Assembly (NCBI GenBank): GCA_015207195.1
Contig: JADEXJ010000004.1
Coordinates: 29,018-93,017, forward strand
DNA length: 64,000 bases
Direction: 5' to 3'
From: Pleurocapsales cyanobacterium LEGE 10410
GTDB lineage: Bacteria > Cyanobacteriota > Cyanobacteriia > Cyanobacteriales > Xenococcaceae
The stretch's first letter is position 1; each line of letters begins with the position of its first letter. A program made the position numbers and the translations under genes. Below, piece after piece: positions 9,627 to 18,316 of the stretch. The notes under the pieces were generated by a model. That model saw only the letters and a program-made list of their open reading frames with translations. It was not told where the DNA came from and did not search any database.

Positions 9627-11099
9627 ATGAAATTAATCTTTAATCGGTTATGTTTTTTAAGTCTGTCGGTTTTATTACTTTGTCTGCCAACCTTCGAGCG
9701 AGTTGTGGCGCGGGAGGCTTCTGATTCATCTGCTTCTCAGAGGGATAATGCTCCGCGAATTTGCCCTGAAGATTTGCCTACAGCTATTAACAAGATTATT
9801 AATCGTCCTGAGTTTGCGCGATCGCGTTGGGGGATTGAGATTCAAACCATTGAAGGAGAAGCGTTGTATAGCTTGAATGGAAATAAATTCTTTACTCCAG
9901 CCTCCAGTGCCAAACTGCTAACTACTGCTGCGGTAATATCTCAACTGGGTGCCGATTATCGCCTGACTACGCCGATTTTTGCTGTAGGAAATTCGCCCAG
10001 TCTGACTTCTTTACGTCTAAAAGGACAGGGAGACCCCACTATATCGACTCAAAGCCTAAAAAATATAGTACATCAGTTGCAGAGTCGAGGAGTCAAACGG
10101 ATCGAAAAGTTAATAATTGACGATAGTTACTTTGAACCACCGACGATTAACCCTACATGGGAATGGCTGGACGTTCACAGTTACTTTGCTACGGCGGTAA
10201 ATAGTACGATTTTGAACCAAAATACGGTCACGCTGACTCTATTACCTCAGCAGTTCGGACAGCCTGTAAAATTTTTTTGGAATGATGCGAGCGCAGCTAG
10301 ACAATGGCAGGTAATTAATAAAGCGGTAACGGGCGCAGCAGATATTCCTTATGACGTGGAACTTGATGGAGAACTGGGTAAACCAGTCTTGCAAATCAGG
10401 GGAAAATTAGCGGAAAATGACCCCCCAGATGTCTGGGATTTGGCGGTAGTCAATCCTGCTTATTATTTTTTAGAGTCTCTACGTTTACATCTAGCCAAAG
10501 CTGGCATTTCTGTTACTAGAGGAATGGTAGTCAATCGACCCGAACAAAATGAATTGGAAACCAAATTAACAGAAATTGTTTCTCCACCAATGCAGCAGAT
10601 GTTGGCAGAAATTAATCAAGAAAGTAATAATTTATATGCCGAAGTTTTAGCCAAAATTCTAGCCAAAAAATTAAACACAAAAACTCCTATTGAAGCAATA
10701 AATCTCAGTTTGACTGAATTGGGTCTAACTGAAGAATATGTTTTAGAAGATGCTTCTGGTTTATCTCGTCAGAATTTAGTTCCTCCTCAAACTATAGTTA
10801 AAACACTTCGGTTAATGTGGCAATCGCCTCAAGGAAAATTTTATCAACAGTCTTTAGCCGTAGCTGGAGTAAATGGCACTCTCGAAAGACGCTTTATTGA
10901 CACCCCCGTTCAAGGAAATCTTTGGGGAAAAACAGGGACTTTAACGGGAGTTGGCTCTTTGTCTGGATATATATCAATACACAGCTATCCTCCCGTAGTT
11001 TTTAGTATTTTAATTAACAATTCTGAACTTTCCCATCGAAACATCAGACAGACAATAGATGCGATCGTGGCGATTGTAAGTCGTCTTCATGAGTGCTGA
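9627..11099 (+). CDS. dacB: D-alanyl-D-alanine carboxypeptidase/endopeptidase (PBP4 type)
   Basis: A 490-residue periplasmic peptidase S13 that trims or cleaves peptidoglycan cross-links. An N-terminal signal peptide is clear (MKLIFNRLCFLSLSVLLLCL, cleavage probably near VVAREAS). The three penicillin-binding motifs are all present: SSAK (Ser near residue 93, SxxK), SNN (near 331) and KTG in LWGKTGTLTGVG (near 433). Between the first two lies the large insertion typical of PBP4 proteins. The ATG at 9627 gives the complete signal peptide. It stands alone, divergent from the glycosyltransferase upstream. Confidence 0.94.
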   Translation: MKLIFNRLCFLSLSVLLLCLPTFERVVAREASDSSASQRDNAPRICPEDLPTAINKIINRPEFARSRWGIEIQTIEGEALYSLNGNKFFTPASSAKLLTTAAVISQLGADYRLTTPIFAVGNSPSLTSLRLKGQGDPTISTQSLKNIVHQLQSRGVKRIEKLIIDDSYFEPPTINPTWEWLDVHSYFATAVNSTILNQNTVTLTLLPQQFGQPVKFFWNDASAARQWQVINKAVTGAADIPYDVELDGELGKPVLQIRGKLAENDPPDVWDLAVVNPAYYFLESLRLHLAKAGISVTRGMVVNRPEQNELETKLTEIVSPPMQQMLAEINQESNNLYAEVLAKILAKKLNTKTPIEAINLSLTELGLTEEYVLEDASGLSRQNLVPPQTIVKTLRLMWQSPQGKFYQQSLAVAGVNGTLERRFIDTPVQGNLWGKTGTLTGVGSLSGYISIHSYPPVVFSILINNSELSHRNIRQTIDAIVAIVSRLHEC

Positions 11100-11284
11100 A
11101 GATCACTGACCAGGAAATTAATTCTTGTTATCAATTAGATACATCAGAACATAACGTTCAAAACCTGAGTAGGTTGTCATATTTCTATCGAGCTTACGTC
11201 AATTAATGAATGATCGATCGAGCACAAATATTTTTAACCGAAAAGCAGTTGGTTAAAAAACAGTTAAATAACCATATAAAAACC

Positions 11285-11839
11285 ATGAAAATTACTTCCA
11301 ATCTAAAATTTATTGTTACTAGTCTGGCGATCGCACTCAGCACAATATCTCAGCCAGCAAATGCCCAGAGTTATAGTAATGAAGTACCAGAAATTGGCTG
11401 GAGTAGTCGGTTAAGCAGCATGGGATTAGATGCGGTCGATAATATTGGTAAAATCTATGAATTTTACTGCCAACCCGCATCAAAAGACTTTAGACACGCT
11501 CCGATTTGGGGAACTAACGTTTATACAGTAAATTCGGGTATTTGTAGTACTGCCGTTCATTCAGGAGCGATCGCAGCAGAAGAAGGGGGGATAGTTACCG
11601 TCGAATTGCTCGAAGGAAGAGATTTTTATACTGGAAGCAGTAAAAACAATGTGGAAAGTCGAGATTATCGTGGTACTAATCTTAGCTTTGCCTTTGTTGG
11701 GGAGGCAACCGTAAGGCAACAGAGTTTTGAATCTGAGCAACAAAGTCGCCCTTCTGGTATTAAGAGAGTAATGGTTAATGGCGTACAAAGAGGAGTAGAA
11801 AGAACGATTGAAAGAGCTATTCACGATATTTTTAACTAA
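11285..11839 (+). CDS. Secreted LCCL-domain protein
   Basis: I start it at the ATG at 11285, which yields a classic signal peptide (MKITSNLKFIVTSLAIALST, then an AxA-type site in QPANAQS); the frame is open 25 codons further up, without a leader-like sequence. The mature part (residues 30-150) resembles an LCCL domain: EFYCQPAS, then WGTNVYTVNSGICSTAVHSG, GGIVTVELLEGRDFYTGS and NNVESRDY. The two Cys residues and the GICxxAxHxG core are those of the family. LCCL domains occur in metazoan extracellular proteins and sporadically in bacteria; a lipid or polysaccharide ligand is often supposed but not settled. The C-terminal 50 residues are polar, Arg-rich and unassigned. Confidence 0.75.
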   Translation: MKITSNLKFIVTSLAIALSTISQPANAQSYSNEVPEIGWSSRLSSMGLDAVDNIGKIYEFYCQPASKDFRHAPIWGTNVYTVNSGICSTAVHSGAIAAEEGGIVTVELLEGRDFYTGSSKNNVESRDYRGTNLSFAFVGEATVRQQSFESEQQSRPSGIKRVMVNGVQRGVERTIERAIHDIFN

Positions 11840-12351
11840 CAAGTTTTTATACTCAGAGTTTGCACCTCGTTAGACAAGAATAAAAACTAAGTTTATTTAA
11901 CCAGGGTCTAACTGCCTCTAACTGCTATCCCATCTACACAAGAACTTCAGTGCTGACTACTCCCATCAACTTTTTTTTGGTGCAAGGTCTGAGTAATACC
12001 TAAAATTTACTAAGTACTCTAGTTATCTAAGTTCAAACCTGTAATTCTTCGATCGTGGCGGGTATTATTAATAACCAGAATTAGATTTGCTGCGATCGCC
12101 TGTATTACCTAGAAATGGAATTATCGACTCTAAAAATATTGACCTCGTCAAACAGTTTGCCATCTAATAAATGGGTTCAAAGCTCCGTCGTTTGCGATAA
12201 TTGAGAAAAAAGGTAACTTTAAGGGGTAAAGGAGCAATTTTTTCCTTTTTTCTTCCCTTTATTAAGACAAAGTACTGATTCTAATTCTAATTCCAACTTA
12301 TATGATATTTGTGTATAAATTGTATAAATATCGGACATATAGTAATCTGTC
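11840..12351. other. Intergenic region, no gene seen
   Basis: About 510 bases between the LCCL gene and the GGDEF-EAL gene. No open frame with a plausible start was found. A purine-rich stretch followed by a T/C-rich stretch (about 12205-12262: GGGGTAAAGGAG, then TTTTTTCC and TTTCTTCCC) could fold loosely and may act in transcription termination or as a leader. Confidence in any function is low. Confidence 0.4.
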
Positions 12352-14994
12352 ATGCAATCTGAGATTCAATCAGATCTAGCCTTAAACTCTAAGAAGATTT
12401 CTGCTGCGGAAAGAATCCCGTCAGGACTCCGAAAAGACATTGGATTTTATAGAGCAATTATCAATACTCTACCAGATCCAATATGGCTAAAAGATACTGA
12501 TGGTGTTTATCTAGCCTGCAATCATCGTTTTGAAGATGTTATTGGAGCGTCCGAACAAGAGATACTTGGCAAGACTGATTACGATTTATTTAATACTGAG
12601 TTGGCAGACTTTTTCCGAGAGTATGACCAGAAAGCGATCCAGAAAGGCTCTCGCGCAACAAATGAAGAATGGATAACCTTTGCCAGTGATGGACACCGCG
12701 AACTTTTGGAAACAACCAAGATCCCGATGCATGACAATCAAGGGAAACTGATCGGTGTACTAGGTATTGGACACAATGTTACTGCTCGTAAAGAGTCAGA
12801 AGAAAAACTTAAAAAAAGTGAAGAACGGTTTTCTCTAGCTATGCGTGGGGCTAATGATGGGCTTTGGGACTGGAACTTGGAAACAAATGAAGTCTATTAT
12901 TCACCGCGCTGGAAAAGCATGCTGGGTTATGAAAATGATGAGCTGACTAATAATTTAAACACTTGGCAAAGCCTAGTTCATCCAGATGATAAAGACAGGG
13001 TATTGAACTATTTTCAGGTCTGCTTGACTGAGAAAGTTGCTTCCTTTGAGGTTGAAATGCGTATGCAGCATAAAGCGGGTCATCAAGTTTTTGTGTTATC
13101 CCGTGCATTTCTCATACATCGTGATTCTGATAGAAAAGCTGTTCGTTTAGTAGGAACCCACGTTGATATAACAGCCCGAAAGAAAGCCGAAGCATTTGAT
13201 GACAAACAAGCCGAAATTATGGAGATGATCGCTACAGGGAAACCAGCATCAGAGATCTATTCAGAAATTGCCTTGATGTATGAAGAACGTCACCCTGGAC
13301 TGCGCTGTTCGATGCTGGAATTGGAAGATGGGCGACTCCTGCATGGAGGAGCCCCCAGTCTACCCAAGGAGTACTGCGATGCGGTTCACGGTCTGAAAAA
13401 CGGTCCTGATGTAGGGTCATGTGGTACATCAACCTATACTGGCAAGCGTGTTCTGGTTGAGAATATTGAAACCGATCCAAAATGGGCGAAAATTAAACAT
13501 ATAGCTCTTCCCCATGGTATGCGTTGCTGTTGGTCCGAACCGATTAAAGATTCCTCAGGAATGGTATTAGGGGCATTTGGGATGTATTATGATTATCCCG
13601 CACTGCCGAATGAGGAGGAGTCAAACGATCTTAAGGCTGCTGCTAGGCTAGCTGGGATTGTGATGGAGCGAGATCACGCTCAAAAGCGCATCCGAGAATT
13701 AGCCTATATCGATGACTTAACTAGGCTTGCCAATCGGGCTTACTTCTATCGAAATCTTGAAGCATCAATCAAACGTTCTGACCGCAACAAATCTCGTTTG
13801 GGACTTCTATATATCGACCTAGATGATTTTAAGAGTGTGAATGACAGTCTAGGTCATGATGCTGGTGACTTGCTGCTCCAGGAAATTGCTACACGGCTGC
13901 GTCAGGTCACTCGTGAAATTGATTTTGTCGCCCGCCTGAGTGGTGATGAATTCTGTATTCTGGTGAATGATGTTAATGATGAATATGCTGCTGCCCATGT
14001 GGCTCAACGTTGCCTCGAAATGATATCAAAGCCAGTCGAGCTATTGGCAAGGAAATTCATTCCAGCTTGCAGTATTGGGATTGCACACTACCCTGATGAC
14101 GGACAAGATCTCTCAACCTTAATCAAAGCAGCTGATACTTCACTTTACGCTGTAAAGGAACGGGGAAAAAATCAGTATGCGTTCTATAAACCTGAGCTGA
14201 CTCACCAAGCAGAGTATCGGTTTCGCGTAGAGCAAAATTTAAGGGAGGCGGTCGAAAAACGGCAGTTGTCCTTGGTTTATCAACCCCAGGTTCAGATACT
14301 GACGGGCAAGATTATTGGCGTTGAGGCATTGTTACGCTGGAATCATCCACAATTAGGTCAGGTTTCCCCCGCTGAATTTATTGCCACAGCCGAAAGAATA
14401 GGCATGATTCAGCCTCTCACTAAGTGGGTGTTGAAAACAGCCTGCAATCAAGCTATTGCTTGGAAGAAAGCAGGTTTACCTGCAATGCGTATGGCGGTTA
14501 ATATTTCTCCAATCCATTTTCTCGATCGGGATTTTGTGTCATTGATTAAACGTGTTATTGATGAGACAGGAATGGTGCCATCGGAACTAGAACTGGAGGT
14601 TACCGAGAATGTTGTGCAGACGGATCGACAAAATCTCTCGATTTTTCAAGAGTTGAAAGATCTCGGTATTTTACTGGCAATCGATGATTTTGGGACAGGG
14701 TATTCATCTTTTGCATCTCTCAAACATCTGACGGTTGATTACCTAAAAATTGATAAGCACTTTATTGATGATATGCTTGCCGACCGTAAATCAAAGATTC
14801 TGATCGGCTCGATGATCGAAATGGGTCACAATCTAGGGTATGAAATTATTGCCGAAGGTGTTGAGACCGCAGAGCAATGTCATACGCTTCAAAAACTTGG
14901 TTGTGAGACTGCACAAGGGTATCTGTTTAGCAAACCTGTTAGTTCCGATGAAATATCGAAACTTTTAAATAGGCATGAGACTAAGCAAGGTTAA
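12352..14994 (+). CDS. PAS-PAS-GAF-GGDEF-EAL cyclic-di-GMP signalling protein
   Basis: An 880-residue soluble sensor-effector. In order: PAS 1 (about 30-150, DPIWLKDTDGVYLACNHRFE), PAS 2 with PAC (about 155-275, LAMRGANDGLWDWNLETNEV), GAF (about 285-445), GGDEF (about 452-620) and EAL (about 630-875). The diguanylate cyclase motif reads SGDEF (RLSGDEFCIL). An inhibitory I-site RxxD (REID) lies five residues before it. The phosphodiesterase motifs are present: VEALLRWNHP, TENV, IDDFGTGYSS and LKIDKHFI. Both halves therefore look potentially active. The GAF domain lacks an obvious bilin-attachment Cys context (its GMRCCWSEP differs from phytochrome GAFs). No response regulator partner is adjacent. 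What PAS or GAF ligand it senses is unknown. Confidence 0.93.
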   Translation: MQSEIQSDLALNSKKISAAERIPSGLRKDIGFYRAIINTLPDPIWLKDTDGVYLACNHRFEDVIGASEQEILGKTDYDLFNTELADFFREYDQKAIQKGSRATNEEWITFASDGHRELLETTKIPMHDNQGKLIGVLGIGHNVTARKESEEKLKKSEERFSLAMRGANDGLWDWNLETNEVYYSPRWKSMLGYENDELTNNLNTWQSLVHPDDKDRVLNYFQVCLTEKVASFEVEMRMQHKAGHQVFVLSRAFLIHRDSDRKAVRLVGTHVDITARKKAEAFDDKQAEIMEMIATGKPASEIYSEIALMYEERHPGLRCSMLELEDGRLLHGGAPSLPKEYCDAVHGLKNGPDVGSCGTSTYTGKRVLVENIETDPKWAKIKHIALPHGMRCCWSEPIKDSSGMVLGAFGMYYDYPALPNEEESNDLKAAARLAGIVMERDHAQKRIRELAYIDDLTRLANRAYFYRNLEASIKRSDRNKSRLGLLYIDLDDFKSVNDSLGHDAGDLLLQEIATRLRQVTREIDFVARLSGDEFCILVNDVNDEYAAAHVAQRCLEMISKPVELLARKFIPACSIGIAHYPDDGQDLSTLIKAADTSLYAVKERGKNQYAFYKPELTHQAEYRFRVEQNLREAVEKRQLSLVYQPQVQILTGKIIGVEALLRWNHPQLGQVSPAEFIATAERIGMIQPLTKWVLKTACNQAIAWKKAGLPAMRMAVNISPIHFLDRDFVSLIKRVIDETGMVPSELELEVTENVVQTDRQNLSIFQELKDLGILLAIDDFGTGYSSFASLKHLTVDYLKIDKHFIDDMLADRKSKILIGSMIEMGHNLGYEIIAEGVETAEQCHTLQKLGCETAQGYLFSKPVSSDEISKLLNRHETKQG

Positions 14995-15125
14995 AGTTAT
15001 CTTACAGCCATTTTCAATTTGATAAACTACGTTTTTAGAAGCTTTGAGTTTTGTAAAACTATCCTAGTAGATATAGGCGTAAGTGAAGATACCTTTCAGT
15101 TAACCTCAAATCTTGACCATATCCA

Positions 15126-15156
15126 ACTTGCTACTTGCTACTTGCTACTCGCTACT
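15126..15156. repeat. Heptamer tandem repeat, unit TTGCTAC
   Basis: Four to five near-identical tandem heptamers (ACTTGCTACTTGCTAC and continuing, last copy with CTCGCTAC), followed by TTAAGCGAAGCGGTA. It is an STRR-type tract in the leader region upstream of the ferredoxin/MBL gene. Confidence 0.65.
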
Positions 15157-15229
15157 TAAGCGAAGCGGTACTAGTCAAACCTAGCTAGACTATAAAAATA
15201 GACTCTGCTTGAGGTTTGGAGTAAAAAAA

Positions 15230-16105
15230 ATGGCTACTTTGCAAAAGAAGAGAACAGAAAATACTGACGGTAACTTCTATGTCGATTCTAGCTGTATAGA
15301 TTGCGATACCTGCCGTTGGATGACTCCAGAAGTGTTTAATCGTCAGGCTTATCAGTCAGCCGTATATCATCAACCAGCTACAGATCGAGAAGAATTGCTG
15401 GCAATGCAGGCTCTTTTAGCTTGTCCTACGGCTTCTATTGGTACGGTAGACAAACCGATCCAGATCAAGCAAGCTCAACAAACTTTTCCTCTATTAGTAG
15501 AAGACAACGTTTATCACTGTGGCTACCATTCAGCAGCGTCTTACGGTGCAGCCAGCTATTTTATCCAAAGGTCAGCAGGAAATATTCTGATTGATTCTCC
15601 TCGATTTACCCCACCTTTAGTCAAGCGTCTAGAAGAGTTGGGCGGTATTAAATATATGTATCTTACCCACCAGGATGATGTTGCCGACCACCAAAAATTT
15701 CAGCAGCATTTCCAGTGCGATCGCATTTTACACTCAGACGATATTCAACTTTCTACGCAAGGGGTCGAAATAAAATTATCTGGTACAGAAACCGTAGAAT
15801 TAGCTCCAGATATTCTAATTATTCCCGTACCAGGTCATAGCAAAGGACATACGGTCTTGCTATATCAAAACAAGTTCCTCTTTACAGGAGATCATTTGGC
15901 TTTATCACCACGTCTCAATCACCTGATTGCCTTTCGCCGTTTTTGCTGGTATTCCTGGTCGGAACAAATTAAATCAATGGAAAAACTGGCTAATTATTCT
16001 TTTGAATGGGTGTTACCTGGTCATGGTCGCCGTTATCATGGCGATTTGACTACGACCAAACAACAAATTCAGCAGTGTATTGAGTGGATGAAACAACAAT
16101 CTTAG
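15230..16105 (+). CDS. Ferredoxin-like domain fused to a metallo-beta-lactamase-fold hydrolase
   Basis: I choose the ATG at 15230 (MATLQKKRTE); the frame is open 7 codons upstream from 15209. Residues 12-75 look like a 4Fe-4S single-cluster ferredoxin module (SSCIDCDTCRWMTPEVF, then ALLACPTASIG: Cys-x2-Cys-x2-Cys and a distant Cys-Pro). Residues 85-290 are an MBL fold: YLTHQDDVADHQ is a variant of the HxHxDH metal site, followed by IPVPGHSKGHTVLLY, LFTGDHL and VLPGHGRRYHG. Such fusions are seen in cyanobacteria and plants. The substrate is unknown; hydroxyacylglutathione-type hydrolysis is possible but not shown. The first histidine of the metal motif is replaced by Gln-Asp spacing, so metal content may differ from glyoxalase II. 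Confidence 0.85.
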   Translation: MATLQKKRTENTDGNFYVDSSCIDCDTCRWMTPEVFNRQAYQSAVYHQPATDREELLAMQALLACPTASIGTVDKPIQIKQAQQTFPLLVEDNVYHCGYHSAASYGAASYFIQRSAGNILIDSPRFTPPLVKRLEELGGIKYMYLTHQDDVADHQKFQQHFQCDRILHSDDIQLSTQGVEIKLSGTETVELAPDILIIPVPGHSKGHTVLLYQNKFLFTGDHLALSPRLNHLIAFRRFCWYSWSEQIKSMEKLANYSFEWVLPGHGRRYHGDLTTTKQQIQQCIEWMKQQS

Positions 16106-16277
16106 TTCGGAGTTCGGAGTTAGTAATTGTCGCTGCTTTTCAATCTTCGCATTTCTGGTCTCCCAGTCTGCAAACCTAGTATTAGGTTGGAATTAAAAAA
16201 GGATAGGAAATTCAAGAAATTAATCTTCAATCTCTTATCCTCCTGTGAAAAAGGCGAATAGCTAGTAACTTTTAGTT

Positions 16278-16769
16278 TTAGTTATAAACTTTTCCGCCAC
16301 CCCAAAGAATGCCACGAATTTCAGGTTGAATCAGAATGTGTCCTGCAACCGCTTCTAAGTCTTCATCGGTTAGATTACGCATAATCGGATAAAGGTCAGA
16401 GCGTGTAGTATTAGGATGGAATTCATAGATATCTTTCTCACCGTCGTAAGTTGTTGGGTGTTTGAGATAGTCAACAATTCCCTCAATATTGTCTCTAGCA
16501 GGATAGGCATTAGCTAAAGCAGTTAAACCCAAGTTGACGTTAGGATTAGTTTTAGTTGCGCCACCTTTATGGCAGTAAGTACAACTATCAACAAATATTT
16601 TTTGTCCTTGTTTTACCTGCTTGAGACTCAAAGTTACCGTGTCTCCTTGATCATTTAGCGGAACAGTACGAATACTCTCATCTAGTTCAACCGCATTAAC
16701 GCTGCTAACATTAAGTTGAATCGCCAAAAATAAGGCAGCTACAGCAGCAAATAATAATCGCTTTAACAT
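16278..16769 (-). CDS. psbV: Cytochrome c550 of photosystem II
   Basis: An extrinsic lumenal subunit that stabilises the oxygen-evolving complex. I start it at the ATG at 16769 (MLKRLLFAAVAALFLAIQLN), which gives a normal signal peptide ending near SSVNAVEL; four extra codons are open upstream. The mature protein has a single c-type heme motif CTYCH near residue 63 and the distal His region HPTTYDGEKDIYEFHP. It ends in the family's characteristic GILWGGGKVYN tail. Length and motifs match PsbV rather than other c-type cytochromes. A 58-residue small gene lies upstream on the same strand. Confidence 0.96.
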   Translation of the reverse strand: MLKRLLFAAVAALFLAIQLNVSSVNAVELDESIRTVPLNDQGDTVTLSLKQVKQGQKIFVDSCTYCHKGGATKTNPNVNLGLTALANAYPARDNIEGIVDYLKHPTTYDGEKDIYEFHPNTTRSDLYPIMRNLTDEDLEAVAGHILIQPEIRGILWGGGKVYN

Positions 16770-16956
16770 TGTTCTCCTCAAAATTTTAATTTGATTTTCA
16801 ATCGCGGTGCTATTTTGGATGCACCAATATACATAATCTTCAGTTGTTTATCTTGACAGACTATCTGGTAGTTAATAAAAACAGTAACCAATCTTATCGC
16901 CAAGAAGCGAATATAGAACCTATTTGAGCTACAATGACCTATTTTAAATTAGCTTC

Positions 16957-17133
16957 TTAATTGTTTTTAGCAGCCAGAATTTCCATAATAATTGTCTTGG
17001 CATCTTCTAATGCTAAACAGGTGCGTTCGTTCTTATAGTTGATTTGAAAGCGATCGCAAAGCTCGAATACTGCTTGTGTTTCAATTTGGTATTCTGCTGC
17101 AATATCAGCAATTGATAGTTCTGCAAAGCCCAT
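16957..17133 (-). CDS. Small hypothetical protein, 58 residues
   Basis: An ATG at 17133 opens a 58-codon frame ending with TAA at 16957-16959. The product begins MGFAELSIADIAAEYQIETQ and continues with AVFELCDRFQINYKNERTC and ALEDAKTIIMEILAAKNN. It is a compact, mostly helical, acidic sequence. Its first half (SIADIAAEYQIETQAVFELCDR) resembles a small helix-turn-helix or IF2_N-like module, but that is a weak resemblance. The gene contains a HIP1 site. It is on the same strand as psbV, about 190 bases upstream. No function is assigned. Confidence 0.55.
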   Translation of the reverse strand: MGFAELSIADIAAEYQIETQAVFELCDRFQINYKNERTCLALEDAKTIIMEILAAKNN

Positions 17134-17551
17134 AAGTCAGGTCTATATAAATCTCATTAATAAAGATTGGATGATTAATAAATCGTCAGGATTAAGTAAC
17201 TATGTATTATACTAGGATTTGATATCAGCCATGATGAGTAACAATACTTAACATAACTTTTGCTCCTAAGCGTTAATCAATATCATCCCATTTAATAGAC
17301 CCAACTGCGGGAAAAATTTGTCTTGACTTTGCTATTAAGGCAGGAGTTTAGAGGCAGAAGCAAAACTAAAGATTGGTATTTATTCGATCTGTTGTCGCTC
17401 AAGTTTAATCGACTGTTGCTCGATTGATGCTCAAAGCAGATAAACAACGCTTTGGTTGAGTTACGGTCAATCGTAAGTTGCCAAATAAATTTCTCAAAAA
17501 TATTTACCAAACCCAACCTACGACGGCATCTAAATTTTTGCTCGACACTCT
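17134..17551. other. Intergenic region, no convincing gene
   Basis: About 420 bases between the 58-residue gene and cobA. A 74-codon minus frame at 17292-17516 has no family resemblance, no clear ribosome binding site and a composition (Asn/Ser/Leu-rich) typical of chance frames in AT-rich DNA. I see no RNA gene or terminator with confidence. Confidence 0.45.
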
Positions 17552-18313
17552 TTAATTGCTGCTAGGTAATAATAAAGAGCGCAAATCTACTACTCGACCG
17601 ATCACAGCGATCGCTGGTGCTTGAAACTCTGTAGCTGCTACTTGCTCAACGATGGTAGCCAAAGTTCCGATTAGCTGAGTTTGGTCTGGTCTGGTTCCCC
17701 AACGGATCAAAGCTATGGGCGTGTCTAAAGTCATTCCTCCTGCCAATAGCTGGGGAATAATCCGAGGCAGGTTGTGTACTCCCATATAAATCACAATAGT
17801 TTCCGAACCTTGAGCGAGCGCCTGCCAGTTGACTTCGGGGCGATATTTTTCTGTAGCTTCATGTCCCGTAACAAAAGTAACGGAAGAATTATATTTACGA
17901 TGAGTTACGGGAATTCCCGCGTAGGCTGGGGCAGCAATCCCTGAAGTGATCCCAGGAACAACTTCGACTTCTACACCTGCTTGTACTAGATCTGCCATTT
18001 CTTCTCCTCCCCTACCAAAAACAAAGGGATCGCCTCCTTTAAGGCGCACCACAATGGCATTGGTTTCAGCTTTAGCTCTTAATAACTCTGTTGTTTCTGC
18101 TTGGGGTAGGGAATGACGACCTTTGCGTTTTCCTGCATTAATTCTTTCCGCCTGGGGGTTAATCGTATTCAAAATTTCTGGGCTGACCAGGGCATCATAA
18201 ATTACTACATTGGCGTGTTCCAATAGAGTTTTGCCTTTTACCGTAAGTAAGCCAGGATCTCCAGGTCCAGCACCAACCAAATAAACTTTACCTGCATATT
18301 TTATCCGTTTCAT
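17552..18313 (-). CDS. cobA: Uroporphyrinogen-III C-methyltransferase
   Basis: A 253-residue SUMT that methylates uroporphyrinogen III at C2 and C7 with S-adenosylmethionine to make precorrin-2, the branch point to siroheme and cobalamin. The first strand motif VYLVGAGPGDPGLLTVKG is intact. So are VRLKGGDPFVFGRGGEE (about residue 87), VPGITSGIAAPAYAGIPVTHR (about 118) and TIVIYMGVHNL. It is a stand-alone SUMT, not fused to a CysG dehydrogenase/ferrochelatase domain. It starts 3 bases after the stop codon of the sirohydrochlorin chelatase gene, so the two form a siroheme operon. The window also holds the B12-dependent metH. Confidence 0.95.
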   Translation of the reverse strand: MKRIKYAGKVYLVGAGPGDPGLLTVKGKTLLEHANVVIYDALVSPEILNTINPQAERINAGKRKGRHSLPQAETTELLRAKAETNAIVVRLKGGDPFVFGRGGEEMADLVQAGVEVEVVPGITSGIAAPAYAGIPVTHRKYNSSVTFVTGHEATEKYRPEVNWQALAQGSETIVIYMGVHNLPRIIPQLLAGGMTLDTPIALIRWGTRPDQTQLIGTLATIVEQVAATEFQAPAIAVIGRVVDLRSLLLPSSN

Positions 18314-18316
18314 AGT

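Noticed and set aside
12352..14994. Absence of HIP1 octamers as a sign of recent transfer of the GGDEF-EAL gene
   Set aside because: I saw no HIP1 octamer in metH either, which is clearly native, so absence is not informative at this length.
17292..17516. Minus-strand ORF of 74 codons
   Set aside because: No ribosome-binding site, no family resemblance, biased composition; treated as a chance frame.
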